Assembly: GCA_964440805.1 (NCBI GenBank)
Contig: CAYTTR010000001.1
Coordinates: 124,001 to 188,000, forward strand
DNA length: 64,000 bases
Direction of reading: 5' to 3'
Origin: CAYTTR01 sp964440805
GTDB lineage: Bacteria > Acidobacteriota > Aminicenantia > Aminicenantales > Aminicenantaceae
A program made the translations under genes and the position numbers. Below are positions 61,965 to 64,000 of the stretch, piece after piece. Numbering within the stretch: position 1 is the first letter of the stretch; each line of letters starts with the position of its first letter. The notes beneath the pieces are model-generated. The model searched no databases. It saw nothing but the letters and a program-made list of their open reading frames with translations, and was not told the origin of the DNA.

Positions 61965-64000
61965 ATGAATCAATTAAAAAAAAGGCCGCAAATAAGCGGG
62001 GAGGAAAGTTACTACCAAAGACTGACCCTTCGGAATACTTTTATTAATATTTTACTTTTTGTTATACCATTTATTATTCTTTTCTTTCTTATCAATAACA
62101 GAGTCTCCACCATCATCAAAGATCAAATTTATGACCGTCTTTCCGATACGGTAGAAGAAAACATCCAGACCATTCAAACCTTTCTTCATGACCGGGAAAT
62201 TGATTTGAAGTCATACGCCAGGCTCGATATTCAATCAATTGAGGAAGTATCCCGCTTTTCTTCTTTTCTCCAATCTCTAATACGGGAAAAAAAGTGGTAT
62301 GATTTCATCTTTATATCTGATCTTGAAGGAAACATAGTTCTTTCCATAAACAGAGAGCTAAGGGGAAACATCTCCGACCGCGAGTATTTTAAAGCATCAA
62401 GAAAGGGAGAACCCTTTACTTCAGGGATATTTTATTCCGAATTCATCGAAGCACCGGCTATGGTTCTTTCTCATCCTCTTTACAACGAGGAAAGCCAAAT
62501 CCTGGGAGTTATGGGAGCTTCATTGAATTTAAAGAATTTTTATGACCTTCTTTTCGAACTCAGGAAGTCAGAAACCAATGAGCTATTTTTGGTTAACCAC
62601 GAGGGGGTCCTTCTTTCCCCGACAAAACTGGGAGGACAAATATTCACCGACAAAGGATACAAATCCGGAGACAGCAATCCCCACACAGGAGAAGAAGGAG
62701 TCAAGTCTCATCTCGATTACAGAGGTCAAAAAGTTCTATGTGCCTATAAAAAAATACCTCAACTCGAGTTCTACTTGGTTTCAGAAATCGATCTTAAAGA
62801 GGCTTTGCTTCCTTTAAGAGAAACAAACAGGAATATACTCTTTGTTTTTCTTCCTTTTTTCATTATCCTTCTTTTTATTTCCAATATTTATTCAAGACGA
62901 ATAACCGCTCTTCTCCGGAAATTGACTAAGGATCTGGAATTCGCCTTGCAGGAGGCTCGCCAGAAAAAAAAAGAAGCCGACTCCATAAACATCGAACTCC
63001 AGGAAAAAATAAAGGAAGGCAAACGCCTGACCAAAGAACTTAAAATCTCTGAAGAATATATCCGGGATCTAATAGATAGCATCTCCTTAGGAGTAACCGG
63101 CCTGGATCCGGATGGCAAGGTCACTCATTTCAATAAAGAAATGAAGGAAATATTTAATATAACCGATGAAAACAAAGGAGATAATATCTTCTCTTTACTC
63201 CCGTGGATGGATACTCCGGCTCTCAGAGAAGCTTTCACCGAGGTTCTCAAAACAGGTCAGGCAAAAAGAATTGAAGAAATATCATTTGAACAAAAGGGAG
63301 AGAAAATATTTCTTAATCTTTCTCTTTTTCCTATCCATAGTCCTTCTGGTAATACCTCAGGAGTAACCCTCCTGGTGGAAAATATTACTGAAAGAAAAAA
63401 GCTTCGCGAACAATTGGCAGAATACGAAAAGCTGTCCGCTTTAAGTCAACTGGCCCTGGGGGCAGCCCATGAAATAAACAATCCTCTCCTGGGAATATCA
63501 TCCTATCTTGAACTTCTCCTGGATCAAGCAAAAGATAAAAAAGGAAAAGAAGAGATTGAATTTGTTCTATCCAGCGTCTACCGCATTTCAGAAACTATTC
63601 GCGGGCTACTCAATTTCGCCAGGCCTACACCACCCCAGTTTACCAAGGTGAATATCAATCAGTTAATTGAAGACACTCTTTCCTTTCTCAGCCACCAACC
63701 AATTTTCAGAAAAATTAACATTATCAAAACTTTAGCTCCCTCCCTACCTCAAATAACAGCTGACCTAAACCAAATAAGACAAGTACTGATTAACATTTTC
63801 ATTAATGCCGCTCAATCCATGCCGGAAGGAGGAGAGATGAAAGTAGCCACTTCAAAAATCAAATTCAAAGAGTGGATTCAGATAGATATAAGCGATACCG
63901 GTCCAGGAATTTCTCAAGAAAACCTTAAGAAAATCTTCAATCCTTTTTTTACTACCAAGAAAAACGAAGGCACAGGCCTGGGGCTCAGTATCAGCCTTAG
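61965..64000 (+). CDS. Membrane sensor histidine kinase (Cache, PAS, HisKA, HATPase), partial
   Basis: The first 678 codons; the 3' end lies beyond the window. After MNQLKKRPQI comes a membrane segment (residues about 29-47), a dCACHE-like extracellular sensor (DFIFISDLEGNIVLS, SDREYFKAS) to a second membrane segment near residue 290, a coiled linker, a PAS domain (ISLGVTGLDPDGKVTHFNKEM), the HisKA phosphoacceptor in LGAAHEINNPLLG (His near 501) and the HATPase (NIFINAAQSMPEGG, DTGPGIS, GTGLGLSIS). The PAS-HisKA arrangement is NtrB-like, so the partner may be a sigma-54-type response regulator downstream; that is inference. Confidence 0.92.
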   Translation, partial: MNQLKKRPQISGEESYYQRLTLRNTFINILLFVIPFIILFFLINNRVSTIIKDQIYDRLSDTVEENIQTIQTFLHDREIDLKSYARLDIQSIEEVSRFSSFLQSLIREKKWYDFIFISDLEGNIVLSINRELRGNISDREYFKASRKGEPFTSGIFYSEFIEAPAMVLSHPLYNEESQILGVMGASLNLKNFYDLLFELRKSETNELFLVNHEGVLLSPTKLGGQIFTDKGYKSGDSNPHTGEEGVKSHLDYRGQKVLCAYKKIPQLEFYLVSEIDLKEALLPLRETNRNILFVFLPFFIILLFISNIYSRRITALLRKLTKDLEFALQEARQKKKEADSINIELQEKIKEGKRLTKELKISEEYIRDLIDSISLGVTGLDPDGKVTHFNKEMKEIFNITDENKGDNIFSLLPWMDTPALREAFTEVLKTGQAKRIEEISFEQKGEKIFLNLSLFPIHSPSGNTSGVTLLVENITERKKLREQLAEYEKLSALSQLALGAAHEINNPLLGISSYLELLLDQAKDKKGKEEIEFVLSSVYRISETIRGLLNFARPTPPQFTKVNINQLIEDTLSFLSHQPIFRKINIIKTLAPSLPQITADLNQIRQVLINIFINAAQSMPEGGEMKVATSKIKFKEWIQIDISDTGPGISQENLKKIFNPFFTTKKNEGTGLGLSISL

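Overview
This window looks like a scaffold from an uncultured, probably anaerobic bacterium with a moderate-to-low GC genome. It contains a run of ten Ns inside asnS, which points to a metagenome or single-cell assembly. The gene mix suggests a protein- and amino-acid-degrading Gram-negative of the Aminicenantes/Acidobacteria sphere: many secreted or periplasmic hydrolases (M1, M16, M20, S9, amidohydrolases), glutamate formimidoyltransferase-cyclodeaminase, NAD malic enzyme, HspR-controlled chaperones, a DUF362 ferredoxin protein and radical-SAM proteins. The lineage is inferred from gene content only.

Layout. 1-1102: the 5' part of an RpiR regulator and a tRNA-Asn gene split by a 365-nt group I intron (both minus). 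1161-6299: a minus-strand heat-shock operon, dnaK-dnaJ-hspR-sigma factor-DnaC-like ATPase, with a clear promoter. 6514-10956: a membrane protein, an M1 peptidase and NAD malic enzyme with promoter and terminator. 11365-13181: purine synthesis split into a stand-alone AICAR transformylase and an archaeal-type (PurO-like) IMP cyclohydrolase. 13446-14851: LOG protein and RlpA. 14905-19129: three tandem secreted amidohydrolases, two without the HxH metal motif. 19156-21087: an HprK-like P-loop protein and phosphosulfolactate synthase. 21098-26400: a GH63-like glycosidase, a Tat-exported class V aminotransferase and a DUF362 ferredoxin protein. 26435-31954: M20 peptidase, a serine-synthesis pair (class V aminotransferase and SerA), cysteine desulfurase and a corrinoid methyltransferase.

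32141-40045: DUF4416, asnS, then a tight plus-strand operon rimO-pgpA-cinA-thpR-plsY-gpsA-TPR. 40061-42519: the SAM cycle (metK, ahcY). 42701-47811: two M16 proteins without the HxxEH motif, FTCD and an isochorismatase-family hydrolase. 47870-50386: a Zn/Mn ABC importer. 50563-54885: PepD, a PP-loop protein, an IscR/Rrf2 regulator and a beta-lactamase-fold lipoprotein without its SxxK. 54946-58362: a YhaN/YhaO (SbcC/SbcD-like) pair. 58492-64000: a Tat-signal radical-SAM protein, an S9 peptidase and the 5' part of a sensor histidine kinase.

Between genes lie at least three dispersed repeat families: a 155-bp palindromic MITE-like element with 27-bp perfect terminal inverted repeats (two complete copies plus fragments), a composite of two different 9-bp-period arrays present at two loci in the same internal order, and a REP-like 20-nt motif. 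Several genes lack a ribosome-binding site and have a -10 hexamer only 7-12 nt before the ATG, which suggests leaderless transcripts. The most notable items are the intron-bearing tRNA-Asn, the repeat families, the cluster of apparent pseudo-hydrolases, the PurO-type purine split, and the Rrf2/PP-loop locus with a palindrome inside its promoter.
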